The notes: generated by a model not told the origin, from the sequence alone. A stretch of 10,962 bases of DNA from Acidilobaceae archaeon (GCA_027013765.1 JALWGG010000155.1:1-10962); one strand, 5' to 3'; counted from the first letter of the stretch, positions 1 to 6,199 are shown. Program-made: numbers and translations.

Positions 1-2
1 GC

Positions 3-122
3 CCACACTGGTACAGGCTACTAGAAGAGTACAGGGGACAGCTGAGGAGCGCAGAGCTCCCAGAAACCAGCCCATACAAGCAGCTCCTAGAATACCGGGA
101 ACACCAGGGGGTGGCGGTGTGA
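3..122 (+). CDS. 3' end of an unidentified protein-coding gene
   Basis: An open frame runs in from the left edge and stops at TGA 120-122, giving 39 residues that end in EYREHQGVAV. The fragment is hydrophilic with Arg, Glu and Tyr, starts with an aromatic PHWYRLLEEY stretch, and has no stop or low-complexity run, so it reads like the C-terminus of a soluble protein. I do not recognise the family. It lies 43 bases upstream of the winged-helix gene on the same strand. Whether it belongs to the integrase-bearing element or to the host chromosome cannot be told from this fragment. Confidence 0.5.
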   Translation, partial: PHWYRLLEEYRGQLRSAELPETSPYKQLLEYREHQGVAV

Positions 123-135
123 GGGTTGTAAGCTT

Positions 136-142
136 CATATAC
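136..142 (+). promoter_or_regulatory. Candidate TATA box for the small winged-helix gene
   Basis: The sequence CATATAC lies about 26 bases upstream of the GTG at 166, which is the normal archaeal TATA-to-start distance. It would therefore give a leaderless transcript beginning at or next to the start codon. The match to the consensus is moderate and the call rests mainly on spacing. Confidence 0.35.
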
Positions 143-165
143 ACGTAGCCGCGGGGGTTGGGGGC

Positions 166-432
166 GTGGTCCTGACGGTCATAGAATTCGTCCTCGGAGC
201 CCTCTACGGGGGGCGTGTCAGCGTAGGGGAGCTGTATAGGATGGCTGCGCGGTACCAGGCATCTTCGCCAGCACCGTTCACACTGGAGGATGTAGCAAGG
301 GCGTTGAGGGAGCTGGAGTCTGTGGGCGTGTTGACGCGTAGAGGCGTGTGGCTGGAGCTGAGGAGGGATAGGCTACACCCCCTATTGGGGAGGATAGCGG
401 TAGCGGCTAGCAGGGAGCTGCTAGATGTATAA
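166..432 (+). CDS. Small winged-helix DNA-binding protein
   Basis: This gene encodes 88 residues from a GTG start. The predicted layout is helix, turn, helix, then a two-strand wing. An amphipathic helix (about residues 4-14) is followed by VGELYRMAARY, a likely recognition region TLEDVARALRELESVGVLTRR (about residues 38-58), and a strand pair around VWLELRRD. This resembles the winged-helix pattern common in small archaeal regulators and in crenarchaeal plasmids and viruses. The stop codon overlaps the last 12 bases of the convergent integrase gene, so the two are packed tail to tail, as is common at element ends. A role in controlling element genes is inference from position only. I cannot name a family. 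Confidence 0.6.
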   Translation: MVLTVIEFVLGALYGGRVSVGELYRMAARYQASSPAPFTLEDVARALRELESVGVLTRRGVWLELRRDRLHPLLGRIAVAASRELLDV

Positions 433-1440
433 TGTCTGGAGCCAGCCCTTGAGCCACCTAGCATATTTCCCATACTCTTTATCCGCTATTGTTAGTAGGT
501 TTAGGTAGTGTCTCCTGAGTATCGTGTCTGGGACTCTTCCCTGGATGAAGTTTATAGCTGCCTCTGGCATCTCCAGGCTTAGCATCTTGGTGGCTACCCA
601 TTTCCTCACGTATTTGAATGGTACTAGGTCCAGCTCTATCCTGGCCTCCTGGAGCCTATCCAGGTCCACGGGTCTGGGGTCTGGCTCCTCCAGGAGGTAT
701 GCCCAGTATGCCCTCTTACTCCGTCTTATCATTTTGAGCTCGCACCTAATGCAGCAGCCTAGGTCCACGCATCTTAGATCACCTTCTAGGACTCTGGCAG
801 CCTCCACGGCCCTTAATCCACTCTCGACTAGCACCCTGTAGAAGAAGCCTAGGCTGCTCTCCAGTGCTTCTCTTATCTCTGTATCCTGTGGGACGTAGAG
901 GTCTGGCGTGCTCTTTCTGCTTTTAACCCTCTTGAACTCCTCGCATGCCTTCCTGTTACCCCTCTCCTCGCATAGGAATCTCATGAGCCTCTTCCACGCT
1001 GTGGCGTGCCACCTGGTGGCGTCTAGTTGTCTGAGCCCAGCATCAATCTCCCTAATCTTATTGATATACTGCCTGCAGGTCTCCCCGCTGCTATGCTGCC
1101 TACACCAGGCCTCGAACTCCCCTAGCAGCCTTTGAGAAGCCTGGGTTCCCAGCCTCTGCTTCAAAAATCCTTTATCTTGTTCATTAACTTGTGTATCATC
1201 TTGTTGACGCCCTACGGGCGTCAAGTCGGGCTTAAGACCCGTTGGCGTAGGCCTGCGTGGGTTCAAATCCCACCCCCCGCACCAATTAACTCCTTCGACA
1301 TCAACGTTGAACTCTTCTAATATCTTCCTGACCGGTATGTGGGCAATCCTACGCCTCTTGCCGTGGCCTAGGTACTCTTCAACGACTAGATAGTAGTAGG
1401 TGCGCCCACCACTCCTGACCCTCTTAATGTACACATACAT
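421..1440 (-). CDS. int: SSV-type tyrosine recombinase (integrase), apparently intact, with internal attachment site
   Basis: This gene encodes 339 residues and ends at TAG (423-421 on the minus strand). The catalytic set of the archaeal SSV-type integrases is complete in the C-terminal domain: Arg210 in SGLRAVE, Lys242 in SKRAYW, the KxxR motif Lys276-Arg279 (in place of bacterial HxxR), Arg302, and the nucleophile Tyr312 in RRHYLNL. The order and spacing match what is known of SSV1 integrase. The N-terminal domain (residues 1-45, YIKRVRSGGRTYYYLVVEEY) is the short basic and aromatic block typical of crenarchaeal relatives. Residues 53-72 are translated from the antisense of a tRNA-Leu 3' half and form the attachment core. 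A core-binding helical region follows (about 85-170). The odd point is that the gene is unbroken: integration through this core normally splits it into a short N-terminal and a long C-terminal piece. It is convergent with the winged-helix gene. No strong TATA box is visible just upstream. Confidence 0.88.
   Translation of the reverse strand: MYVYIKRVRSGGRTYYYLVVEEYLGHGKRRRIAHIPVRKILEEFNVDVEGVNWCGGWDLNPRRPTPTGLKPDLTPVGRQQDDTQVNEQDKGFLKQRLGTQASQRLLGEFEAWCRQHSSGETCRQYINKIREIDAGLRQLDATRWHATAWKRLMRFLCEERGNRKACEEFKRVKSRKSTPDLYVPQDTEIREALESSLGFFYRVLVESGLRAVEAARVLEGDLRCVDLGCCIRCELKMIRRSKRAYWAYLLEEPDPRPVDLDRLQEARIELDLVPFKYVRKWVATKMLSLEMPEAAINFIQGRVPDTILRRHYLNLLTIADKEYGKYARWLKGWLQTLYI
1204..1224. repeat. 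Perfect 9-bp inverted repeat beside the attachment core
   Basis: TTGACGCCC (1204-1212) and GGGCGTCAA (1216-1224) are exact reverse complements separated by TAC. The repeat ends four bases before the tRNA-derived core and lies wholly inside integrase codons (residues LTPVGRQQ). Its position fits a recombinase arm-type binding site or a cruciform that helps recombination, but it might also be chance or only an mRNA hairpin. Confidence 0.5.
1228..1284 (+). other. attP: Attachment core: 3' half of a tRNA-Leu(UAA) gene inside the integrase gene
   Basis: The plus strand reads as a tRNA from the anticodon stem to the CCA end. The anticodon stem CGGG/CCCG encloses the loop CTTAAGA (anticodon TAA at 1233-1235). 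A class II variable arm (1243-1256) follows, then the T stem GTGGG/CCCAC with loop TTCAAAT (1257-1273), the acceptor 3' strand CCCCCGC, A, and an encoded CCA at 1282-1284. The long variable arm and the anticodon both point to leucine. No D arm and no matching 5' acceptor strand lie directly upstream, so this is not a working tRNA gene. It is the expected recombination core of an SSV-type integrase, which targets a tRNA gene and rebuilds its 3' half on integration. The exact crossover cannot be read without the chromosomal target. Confidence 0.8.
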
Positions 1441-1637
1441 TTTGCGGTCGCCCAGTTGAGAACTATCCAGCGCAGCTCCTGGAAGCCTGCTAGCCGTGGT
1501 ACCACACCCGTCTTACCCACCCGGCTATAGCATGAATACAATCCATGGCTACTCTAATATATGTGTGGCGAGGAGCCTTATAGCGGGGTCCTTGAACTCT
1601 TATTATGTCATCGCGTCTTTAGTGTATAGTAGTATTC
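1441..1637. other. Intergenic region between divergent integrase and kinase genes, with palindromes
   Basis: This 197-base region lies between the starts of two divergent genes. It contains a perfect 10-base palindrome GTGGTACCAC (1496-1505) nested in a larger inverted pair TAGCCG (1491-1496) and CGGCTA (1522-1527). This could be an operator or a structured RNA element. I tried to fold the minus strand here as a tRNA and found no T-loop consensus, so I do not call an RNA gene. Confidence 0.4.
1599..1606 (+). promoter_or_regulatory. Candidate TATA box for the membrane kinase gene
   Basis: The AT-rich stretch CTTATTATG includes TTATTA-like promoter sequence about 32-39 bases upstream of the kinase ATG at 1638. 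That placement predicts a transcript starting about 5-10 bases before the start codon. No Shine-Dalgarno sequence precedes the ATG, in keeping with a very short leader. Confidence 0.3.
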
Positions 1638-3506
1638 ATGGTGTGTCAGTTGGGGGAGCGGCTTAGGGGGGTCAAGTCTAGGCTGGAAGAGGTTATACGG
1701 TCAATTAATGATGACATTGCCAAGGTCAATGAGGAGCTAGACGGGGTCTCAAGGAGGCTTGAGGGTGTTAGGGATAGGGTTAGGGAGTCCATGACCCTAA
1801 ATATACTCCCTTCCACTGTGGCGGCTATAGCGTCTGGTGTGATAGCGTATTTGGTGCTGGAGCCTCTGGCCCCCGGATCCATGGCGCCCCTGATACTATC
1901 CGTAGTATACGCGGTTATAGTATACACGGTCACCATATCACTATCCAAGGACCTCCTTCGGGGAGGCGTGGACGGGCTGGGGTATATCCTGCTAGGCACG
2001 GCGTATATACTAGTGATGACTGTCAGCATACTGGTATTCCTAGCCTACTCTATCCAAGGCCGGGGGTTCGTGGAGGTATTCAGGGGCCTGTCAGGGGCCC
2101 CTGCAAGAATATTCCTACTAGTCTCTCTGACGCTTGTATCGGTGCTCATGGCGAGGATCCTTACTGGCCGGGTAGAGGAGGCCCGCAAGTGCCTAGAGGG
2201 ATGGAGGAGCGGTTGCCTTGAGCTACTAGCAAGCTTAGGCGTGCCTAGGGAGAGTGTTGAGGAGCTTGAAAGGCTCTCCATGGAGAAGGATAGGCTTGAA
2301 GGTGAGAGGAGGAGCCTCTCGGTGGTGAAGAGGTATGCAGAATTGCTCCTTAAAGCTGTGGAAGGGGGTGTGAGGGGCAGGCAGGAGCTCTCTGAGGCTG
2401 CAGAACTACTCGACGGGCTGGATGGGGGTGTGTTGAGCAGGTACCCCTACATAGACCCGGAGAGAGCTGGAGGTAGGGAGACCGTCAAGAGGCTCCTAGA
2501 GGAGTTATCCAGGTCTAGGAGCGGGTTGAAAGGGCCCCAATACAATCTAGGAGACACGGTGTATACAGACCTAGCCAGGGCAGTCACCACATGGATAGAG
2601 TCCGCTGCCAAGCTAACGGTCCCAGGGCTTATAGATGGGTATGGATGCACCCCAGACTCAAGGGTAAACCTGCCAAGCCCCATAGCACCCAAGGACTTTG
2701 AGGGGGAGTGGAGGTGCTGCATGCTAGGATGCGGAGGCTGGGGGTGCGTATACAGGTGCAGGTTAGGCGACAGAGAATTCGCAGTCAAGGTCCCCCGGGG
2801 GTATGAGGACCTGGTTAAAGGCACATACATTACAGTCCAGGAGGACGTTATTAAGAGGATCATGGATGAGGCCAGGATCCTGGCCGGGATCAACCACCCA
2901 AACGTGTTGAGACTACTCGGATACTCGACCAGTGCACCACTACTTGTATATGAATATGCCGAGCAGGGCAGCATAGAATGGCAGATGAGCCGTGGATGGA
3001 GGCCTGGAGTAGTGGAGGCCTCAATCATAGGGGCCCAGATAGGGGACGCGTTGAGGTACATACACGGGAGGGGCCTGGTCCACGGCGATGTGAAGCCCGG
3101 GAACATATTCCTATCAAGGAACATCGCCAAGCTGGGCGACTTCTCGGGGATAGTAAGGCTTGTATCAGCACTCTCACAATCAGTAATAGCCCGGCACTAC
3201 ACCCCCGGATTCAGGGCCCCGGAGCAGGTATACAGGGACCTGAGGGTGGAGTCGAGGAGGAGGGGGTATGAGAGTAGGGTGGACGTCTACCAGCTCGGCA
3301 ACACGCTACTATACATGCTGACTGGCAGCGTTGTCGACGGGGAGGATGCAGATACTGAAACAGTCTGGAGGGCCACTGCAAGGATAAGACACGAAGGGAT
3401 GAGGAGGATCATAAGCAGCATGCTTGCACCAGAGCCCTGGGAGAGGCCCAGCAGCGAGGAGGTTGCCAGGAGGCTCCTGGAGATAGCACTAAGCCATACT
3501 ATTTAG
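1638..3506 (+). CDS. Membrane-anchored Ser/Thr protein kinase with coiled coils (Hanks-type)
   Basis: This gene encodes 622 residues. Residues 8-50 form a charged heptad-like coiled coil. Four hydrophobic segments follow (about 55-75, 82-102, 115-137, 157-174), then a second coiled coil (about 205-245) and a C-terminal kinase domain (about 355-617). Kinase motifs in order are the glycine loop GCGGWGCVY (364-372), the ATP lysine Lys384 in FAVKV, the helix C Glu411, the catalytic loop VHGDVKPGN (Asp484, Lys486, Asn489), the metal-binding Asp501 in GDFSG, RAPEQ (526-530), Asp549 in VDVYQLG, and Arg603 in WERPS. HRD is HGD and DFG is DFS, so this is a non-RD kinase. All core catalytic residues remain, so activity is likely. 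Five cysteines cluster at 360-374 around the glycine loop. The C-terminal kinase faces the cytoplasm by inference. The substrate is unknown. The lipoyl-carrier gene starts 27 bases downstream, but under its own apparent promoter. Confidence 0.88.
   Translation: MVCQLGERLRGVKSRLEEVIRSINDDIAKVNEELDGVSRRLEGVRDRVRESMTLNILPSTVAAIASGVIAYLVLEPLAPGSMAPLILSVVYAVIVYTVTISLSKDLLRGGVDGLGYILLGTAYILVMTVSILVFLAYSIQGRGFVEVFRGLSGAPARIFLLVSLTLVSVLMARILTGRVEEARKCLEGWRSGCLELLASLGVPRESVEELERLSMEKDRLEGERRSLSVVKRYAELLLKAVEGGVRGRQELSEAAELLDGLDGGVLSRYPYIDPERAGGRETVKRLLEELSRSRSGLKGPQYNLGDTVYTDLARAVTTWIESAAKLTVPGLIDGYGCTPDSRVNLPSPIAPKDFEGEWRCCMLGCGGWGCVYRCRLGDREFAVKVPRGYEDLVKGTYITVQEDVIKRIMDEARILAGINHPNVLRLLGYSTSAPLLVYEYAEQGSIEWQMSRGWRPGVVEASIIGAQIGDALRYIHGRGLVHGDVKPGNIFLSRNIAKLGDFSGIVRLVSALSQSVIARHYTPGFRAPEQVYRDLRVESRRRGYESRVDVYQLGNTLLYMLTGSVVDGEDADTETVWRATARIRHEGMRRIISSMLAPEPWERPSSEEVARRLLEIALSHTI
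3500..3505 (+). promoter_or_regulatory. Candidate TATA box of the lipoylation operon, overlapping the kinase stop codon
   Basis: TATTTA sits across the end of the kinase gene and its TAG stop. Its centre is about 31 bases upstream of the GTG at 3534, suitable for a leaderless or near-leaderless transcript of the four-gene lipoylation cluster. No convincing Shine-Dalgarno sequence precedes that GTG, which supports this reading. Confidence 0.4.
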
Positions 3507-3533
3507 CCCCTAGGACAGGTCCATCCTATACAG

Positions 3534-3827
3534 GTGACCTGTTTGGAGGGGAGCGTAGTAGAGGTAAGTGTGCCAAGCGAGCTGTGGCCTAGGAGGAGTG
3601 ACTGGGAGGGGAGGGTTGTAACCGTATACAAGTCGCCCGGGGACAGGGTAGCCCCAGGGGAGGTTGTAGTAGAGGTTGAGATAGAGAAGGCGATACTAGC
3701 CATAGAGTCTCCAGTGGGTGGAGTGGTCGAGGAGGTCCTCGCCAGGCCCGGAGACCATGTAGGCCCGGGCTCCACGCTCCTAAGGGTGAGGCTAGGTGGA
3801 GAAGATCAGGCTCAGGATCAGGCTTAA
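3534..3827 (+). CDS. Free-standing lipoyl carrier domain protein
   Basis: This gene encodes 97 residues, the size of one lipoyl/biotinyl domain. The beta-hairpin that carries the modified lysine reads EIEKAILAIES, with Lys52 as the attachment site. EKA is the lipoyl signature, whereas biotin domains carry MKM. The flanking half-repeats VVTVYKSPGDRVAPGEVVVE (28-47) and GVVEEVLARPGDHVGPGSTL (63-82) show the internal two-fold symmetry of the fold. There is no E2 catalytic or subunit-binding domain. It could be a detached E2 lipoyl domain, a GcvH-like carrier, or a relay substrate on which the next genes build lipoate. Position as first gene of a cluster with LipA and two acyl transferases favours a carrier or assembly role. 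The GTG start gives a complete domain; TTG at 3543 is an alternative. The 3' end overlaps lipA by 32 bases. Confidence 0.85.
   Translation: MTCLEGSVVEVSVPSELWPRRSDWEGRVVTVYKSPGDRVAPGEVVVEVEIEKAILAIESPVGGVVEEVLARPGDHVGPGSTLLRVRLGGEDQAQDQA
3785..3791 (+). promoter_or_regulatory. Ribosome binding site deciding the lipA start
   Basis: GGTGAGG lies inside the end of the carrier gene, four bases before the GTG at 3796. It matches the archaeal anti-Shine-Dalgarno complement well and supports this internal GTG as the start of lipA, so the two genes are likely translationally linked. Confidence 0.5.
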
Positions 3828-4647
3828 CGACAAGTATAGGAGTGTAGCGGGGATAGTCAGGTGGAGCGGTGCAGCCACTGTATGCGAGGAGGCCCTATGC
3901 CCCAATATAGGGGAGTGCTGGGGCAGCGGGACCGCCACGTTCATGATAATGGGTGATATATGTACTAGGGGATGCAGGTTCTGCTATGTAAAGAGCGGCA
4001 GGCCAGGCCCCCTAGACCCGGGCGAGCCAGTCAGGATAGCCCTCTCAGTCAAGAGGATGGGGCTGGACTATGTGACGATAACGAGTGTTGACAGGGACGA
4101 CCTTCCCGATGGAGGTGCAGAGCACTACGCCAAGACTATAAGGGCGGTCAAGAGGATCAATCCAGGAGTCATAGTCGAGGTCCTCATACCGGACTTCCAG
4201 GGCAGGCCCGAGCACCTGAGGAAGGTCCTCGAAGCAGGGCCGGAGGTGGTGGCCCACAACATAGAGACCGTCGAGAGGCTCACCCCAAGGGTTAGGGATC
4301 GGAGGGCGGGCTACAGGCAGAGCCTGGAGGTCCTCAGGATGGCCAAGGACTTCGGGAGCGGTGTGGTGACCAAGTCCTCGATCCTGCTAGGCATGGGTGA
4401 GGAGTGGGAGGAGGTCCTTGAGGCGATGGAGGACCTCAGGAGCGTCGGCGTTGACATACTAGTCCTATCCCAGTACCTAAGACCGAGCCCTCGCCACTAT
4501 CCCCTGGTGAAGATGTATACTATGGAGGAGTTTAAGGAGCTGGAGCGGGAGGCCAGGAGGATGGGCTTCAAAGCGGTAGTAGCACACCCCCTGGCAAGGA
4601 CCAGCTACAAGGCTAAGGAGGCGTATATGGAGGCTGTCTCGTCGTGA
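3796..4647 (+). CDS. lipA: Lipoyl synthase (radical SAM)
   Basis: This enzyme inserts two sulfur atoms into protein-bound octanoyl groups to make lipoyl groups, using S-adenosylmethionine. It has 283 residues, close to the usual LipA size. The auxiliary iron-sulfur cluster motif CX4CX5C is Cys30, Cys35, Cys41 in TVCEEALCPNIGEC. The radical SAM motif CX3CX2C is Cys56, Cys60, Cys63 in CTRGCRFC. Family blocks TSVDRDDLPDGGAEHY (96-111), VLIPDFQG (129-136), HNIETVERLTP (154-164) and QYLRPS (226-231) are all present. The C-terminal RSSY motif, whose serine binds the auxiliary cluster, appears as RTSY (268-271), with the Ser before Tyr retained. The upstream gene encodes a likely substrate carrier; the downstream transferase start overlaps the stop in GTGA. 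Identification is firm. Confidence 0.96.
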   Translation: MEKIRLRIRLNDKYRSVAGIVRWSGAATVCEEALCPNIGECWGSGTATFMIMGDICTRGCRFCYVKSGRPGPLDPGEPVRIALSVKRMGLDYVTITSVDRDDLPDGGAEHYAKTIRAVKRINPGVIVEVLIPDFQGRPEHLRKVLEAGPEVVAHNIETVERLTPRVRDRRAGYRQSLEVLRMAKDFGSGVVTKSSILLGMGEEWEEVLEAMEDLRSVGVDILVLSQYLRPSPRHYPLVKMYTMEEFKELEREARRMGFKAVVAHPLARTSYKAKEAYMEAVSS

Positions 4648-5453
4648 GGCTAAGGGTAATTATAGACGGGGCAAGAGACCCCAGGATGAACATGGCCATA
4701 GACGAGGCGTTACTGGCCTCTAGAAGGGGGTCAGGAGTCGACACCCTTAGGATCTACACGTGGAGGCCTACAGGGGTAAGCCTTGGAAGGGGACAGGACA
4801 CCCGATCCTCAGTCAATATGGAGGAGGTTGACAGGCTAGGCCTAGTCCTGGTCAGGAGGCCTACCGGAGGTAGAACCCTCATACACGTGGACGGCGGAGA
4901 GGTCACATATAGCATCATACTATCAAGCCAAAACCCCGTGTATAGGGCCAGCATACCGGAGTCCGCCGCAATGATAGCACGCGGGCTGGTAAGGGCCCTA
5001 GGGATCATGGGGATAAAGGCTAGAGTGGGGGGCTTCAGGGGATCCGAGGAGGAGCTGTGCTACCTCAGGGAGGGTGCAAGCGACGTGCTAGTGGAGGGTA
5101 GGAAGGTGTCTGGGAGCGCCCAGGTTAGGATGGGGGACGCGCTACTCCAGCACGGCACACTACTACTAGACTTCGACCCAGCAATATGGACTAGGGTGAT
5201 CAAGACCAGGACTAGCCCCCGGGAGCTAGGGGCCAGGGTGACGGGGCTCAGGAATCTAGGCTATAGTGTAGACCTTCGAGAGGTCCTAGAGGCTATGGTT
5301 GAGGGGTTCAGTAGGGAGCTAGGCTATGGGGAGGTCATATACGGGGGGCTAACCCCCGTGGAGGCCAGCCTGGCCGAGGAGCTCTACAAGAATAAGTACT
5401 CCACTAGGTCCTGGAACATTGAAGGCACACACAGGCTCCCCGGAAGGGTGTAG
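4644..5453 (+). CDS. lipM: Octanoyl/lipoyl transferase of the LipM/LipL type (biotin/lipoate ligase fold)
   Basis: This gene encodes 269 residues with the LplA-like fold. The conserved block RRPTGGRTLIH (71-81) has TGGR, as in LipM, rather than the TSGGG of lipoate ligases. The catalytic Cys139 (LCYLREGAS) lies 15 residues before Lys154 in VLVEGRKVSGSAQVR, which is the LipM arrangement of nucleophile and substrate-binding lysine. LQHGTLLLD (168-176) and the C-terminal motif LYKNKYSTRSWN (247-258) complete the family pattern. LipM moves octanoyl from acyl carrier protein to a lipoyl domain through a cysteine thioester, while the related LipL moves it between lipoyl domains. Archaea generally lack a fatty-acid acyl carrier protein, so relay from the carrier encoded two genes upstream is a reasonable alternative. 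The GTG start overlaps the lipA stop by four bases, indicating translational coupling. The symbol is by similarity. Confidence 0.8.
   Translation: MRLRVIIDGARDPRMNMAIDEALLASRRGSGVDTLRIYTWRPTGVSLGRGQDTRSSVNMEEVDRLGLVLVRRPTGGRTLIHVDGGEVTYSIILSSQNPVYRASIPESAAMIARGLVRALGIMGIKARVGGFRGSEEELCYLREGASDVLVEGRKVSGSAQVRMGDALLQHGTLLLDFDPAIWTRVIKTRTSPRELGARVTGLRNLGYSVDLREVLEAMVEGFSRELGYGEVIYGGLTPVEASLAEELYKNKYSTRSWNIEGTHRLPGRV
5441..5449 (+). promoter_or_regulatory. Probable ribosome binding site for the lplA-like gene
   Basis: GGAAGGGTG ends seven bases before the GTG at 5457 and lies in the last codons of the preceding gene. It favours this GTG; the ATG at 5464 is in another frame. Confidence 0.35.
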
Positions 5454-5456
5454 TGG

Positions 5457-6197
5457 GTGGAGCATGCCAGCCTAGTCATAGACCAGTCTAGGAACCCTTA
5501 CTGGAATCTTGCAGTAGAGGAGGCGCTGCTTGAGTCGGTATGCAGGGGTTATAGGAGGAGGGTGGTGAGGGTCTGGATCAACCGGGAATCGGTAGTTATT
5601 GGTAGGGGGTTGAAGGCCTGCGAGGAGGTTAACTGTAGAGAGGCGGAGAGGCTTGGCATACCAATCGTTAGGAGGACCAGTGGGGGAGGTGCTGTATACC
5701 ATGATGGAGGCAACCTGAACATAACACTCATAGAGGGCACACAGGGCAGGATTGGAGTAGATGAAGCGTATAGGAGGGGCCTGGGGCTAGTAGTGTCTGC
5801 ACTCAGGATCATGGGATTGGAACCGTGGATAGAGAATGGAAACGACGTTGTTGTAACGGGCTGGAAGGTGTCTGGGACAGCGGTCCACGTTAAGGCGTGT
5901 GCATACCTATTCCACTCCACAATGCTGGTAGAGTCAGACATGGATACCCTGAAGAGGGTTATAAAGCCGAGGATGGATAGGGTGCTCCGTGGCGAGGTCA
6001 CCCCGGCCAAGTATAATCCTGGAAACCTCTCGGATATAGCGGGTATAACATTGGGGGATGCCATATCATCAGTGCTCCAGGCGGCTACTCGCAAATGGAT
6101 CCTAGAGCCCCAAGGCCTGGAAAGATGGGAGCTAGAGTACTCCACAAAGCTCTACAAGGAGAAGTATACCAGTGCCGAGTGGAATCTTCGGGGATAG
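5457..6197 (+). CDS. lplA: Lipoate-protein ligase A family protein
   Basis: LplA activates free lipoate or octanoate with ATP and attaches it to the lysine of lipoyl domains. The 246 residues include NPYWNLAVEEALL (13-25), the substrate and adenylate loop RRTSGGGAVYHD (72-83), the glycine-rich strand GGNLNITLI (84-92), and VVTGWKVSGTAVHVK (132-146) with the essential Lys137. The tail carries LYKEKYTSAEWN (232-243), shared with the preceding gene product, but there is no full C-terminal accessory domain. In archaea that domain is often a separate LplB, which is not seen here. Unlike its neighbour it lacks the cysteine of the LipM type and keeps the TSGGG loop, so ligation rather than transfer is the likely chemistry. 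An octanoyl-loading role for LipA is possible. It starts three bases after the preceding stop. Confidence 0.85.
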   Translation: MEHASLVIDQSRNPYWNLAVEEALLESVCRGYRRRVVRVWINRESVVIGRGLKACEEVNCREAERLGIPIVRRTSGGGAVYHDGGNLNITLIEGTQGRIGVDEAYRRGLGLVVSALRIMGLEPWIENGNDVVVTGWKVSGTAVHVKACAYLFHSTMLVESDMDTLKRVIKPRMDRVLRGEVTPAKYNPGNLSDIAGITLGDAISSVLQAATRKWILEPQGLERWELEYSTKLYKEKYTSAEWNLRG

Positions 6198-6199
6198 CG

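Noticed and set aside
151..160. GCGGGGGTTG, which could be the 5' end of a tRNA-Leu and pairs with the acceptor strand CCCCCGC at 1274-1280, suggesting a split tRNA
   Set aside because: The bases that follow do not form a D arm or half an anticodon stem, and the match lies in a G-rich stretch where chance is likely. A genome-wide check for an intact tRNA-Leu(UAA) would settle it.
1228..1284. A functional tRNA-Leu(UAA) gene on the plus strand
   Set aside because: Only the part from the anticodon stem to CCA is present. No D arm or 5' acceptor strand lies upstream, and the sequence is in frame within the integrase gene.
908..1320. Short plus-strand open frames inside the integrase region
   Set aside because: They are antisense to a complete integrase with all catalytic residues, and their low-complexity Leu/Ser composition is typical of shadows.
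1441..1530. A possible tRNA or other stable RNA on the minus strand upstream of the integrase
   Set aside because: Several short stems form, but no T-loop consensus, anticodon arm or paired acceptor ends were found.
2447..3130. Long minus-strand open frame of 227 codons antisense to the kinase
   Set aside because: It lies fully under a kinase domain with complete motifs, and its translation is rich in Ser, Pro and Thr without recognisable domain order.
5549..6145. Minus-strand open frame of 198 codons antisense to the lplA gene
   Set aside because: It is a shadow of a clear ligase gene and has no promoter or ribosome binding site.
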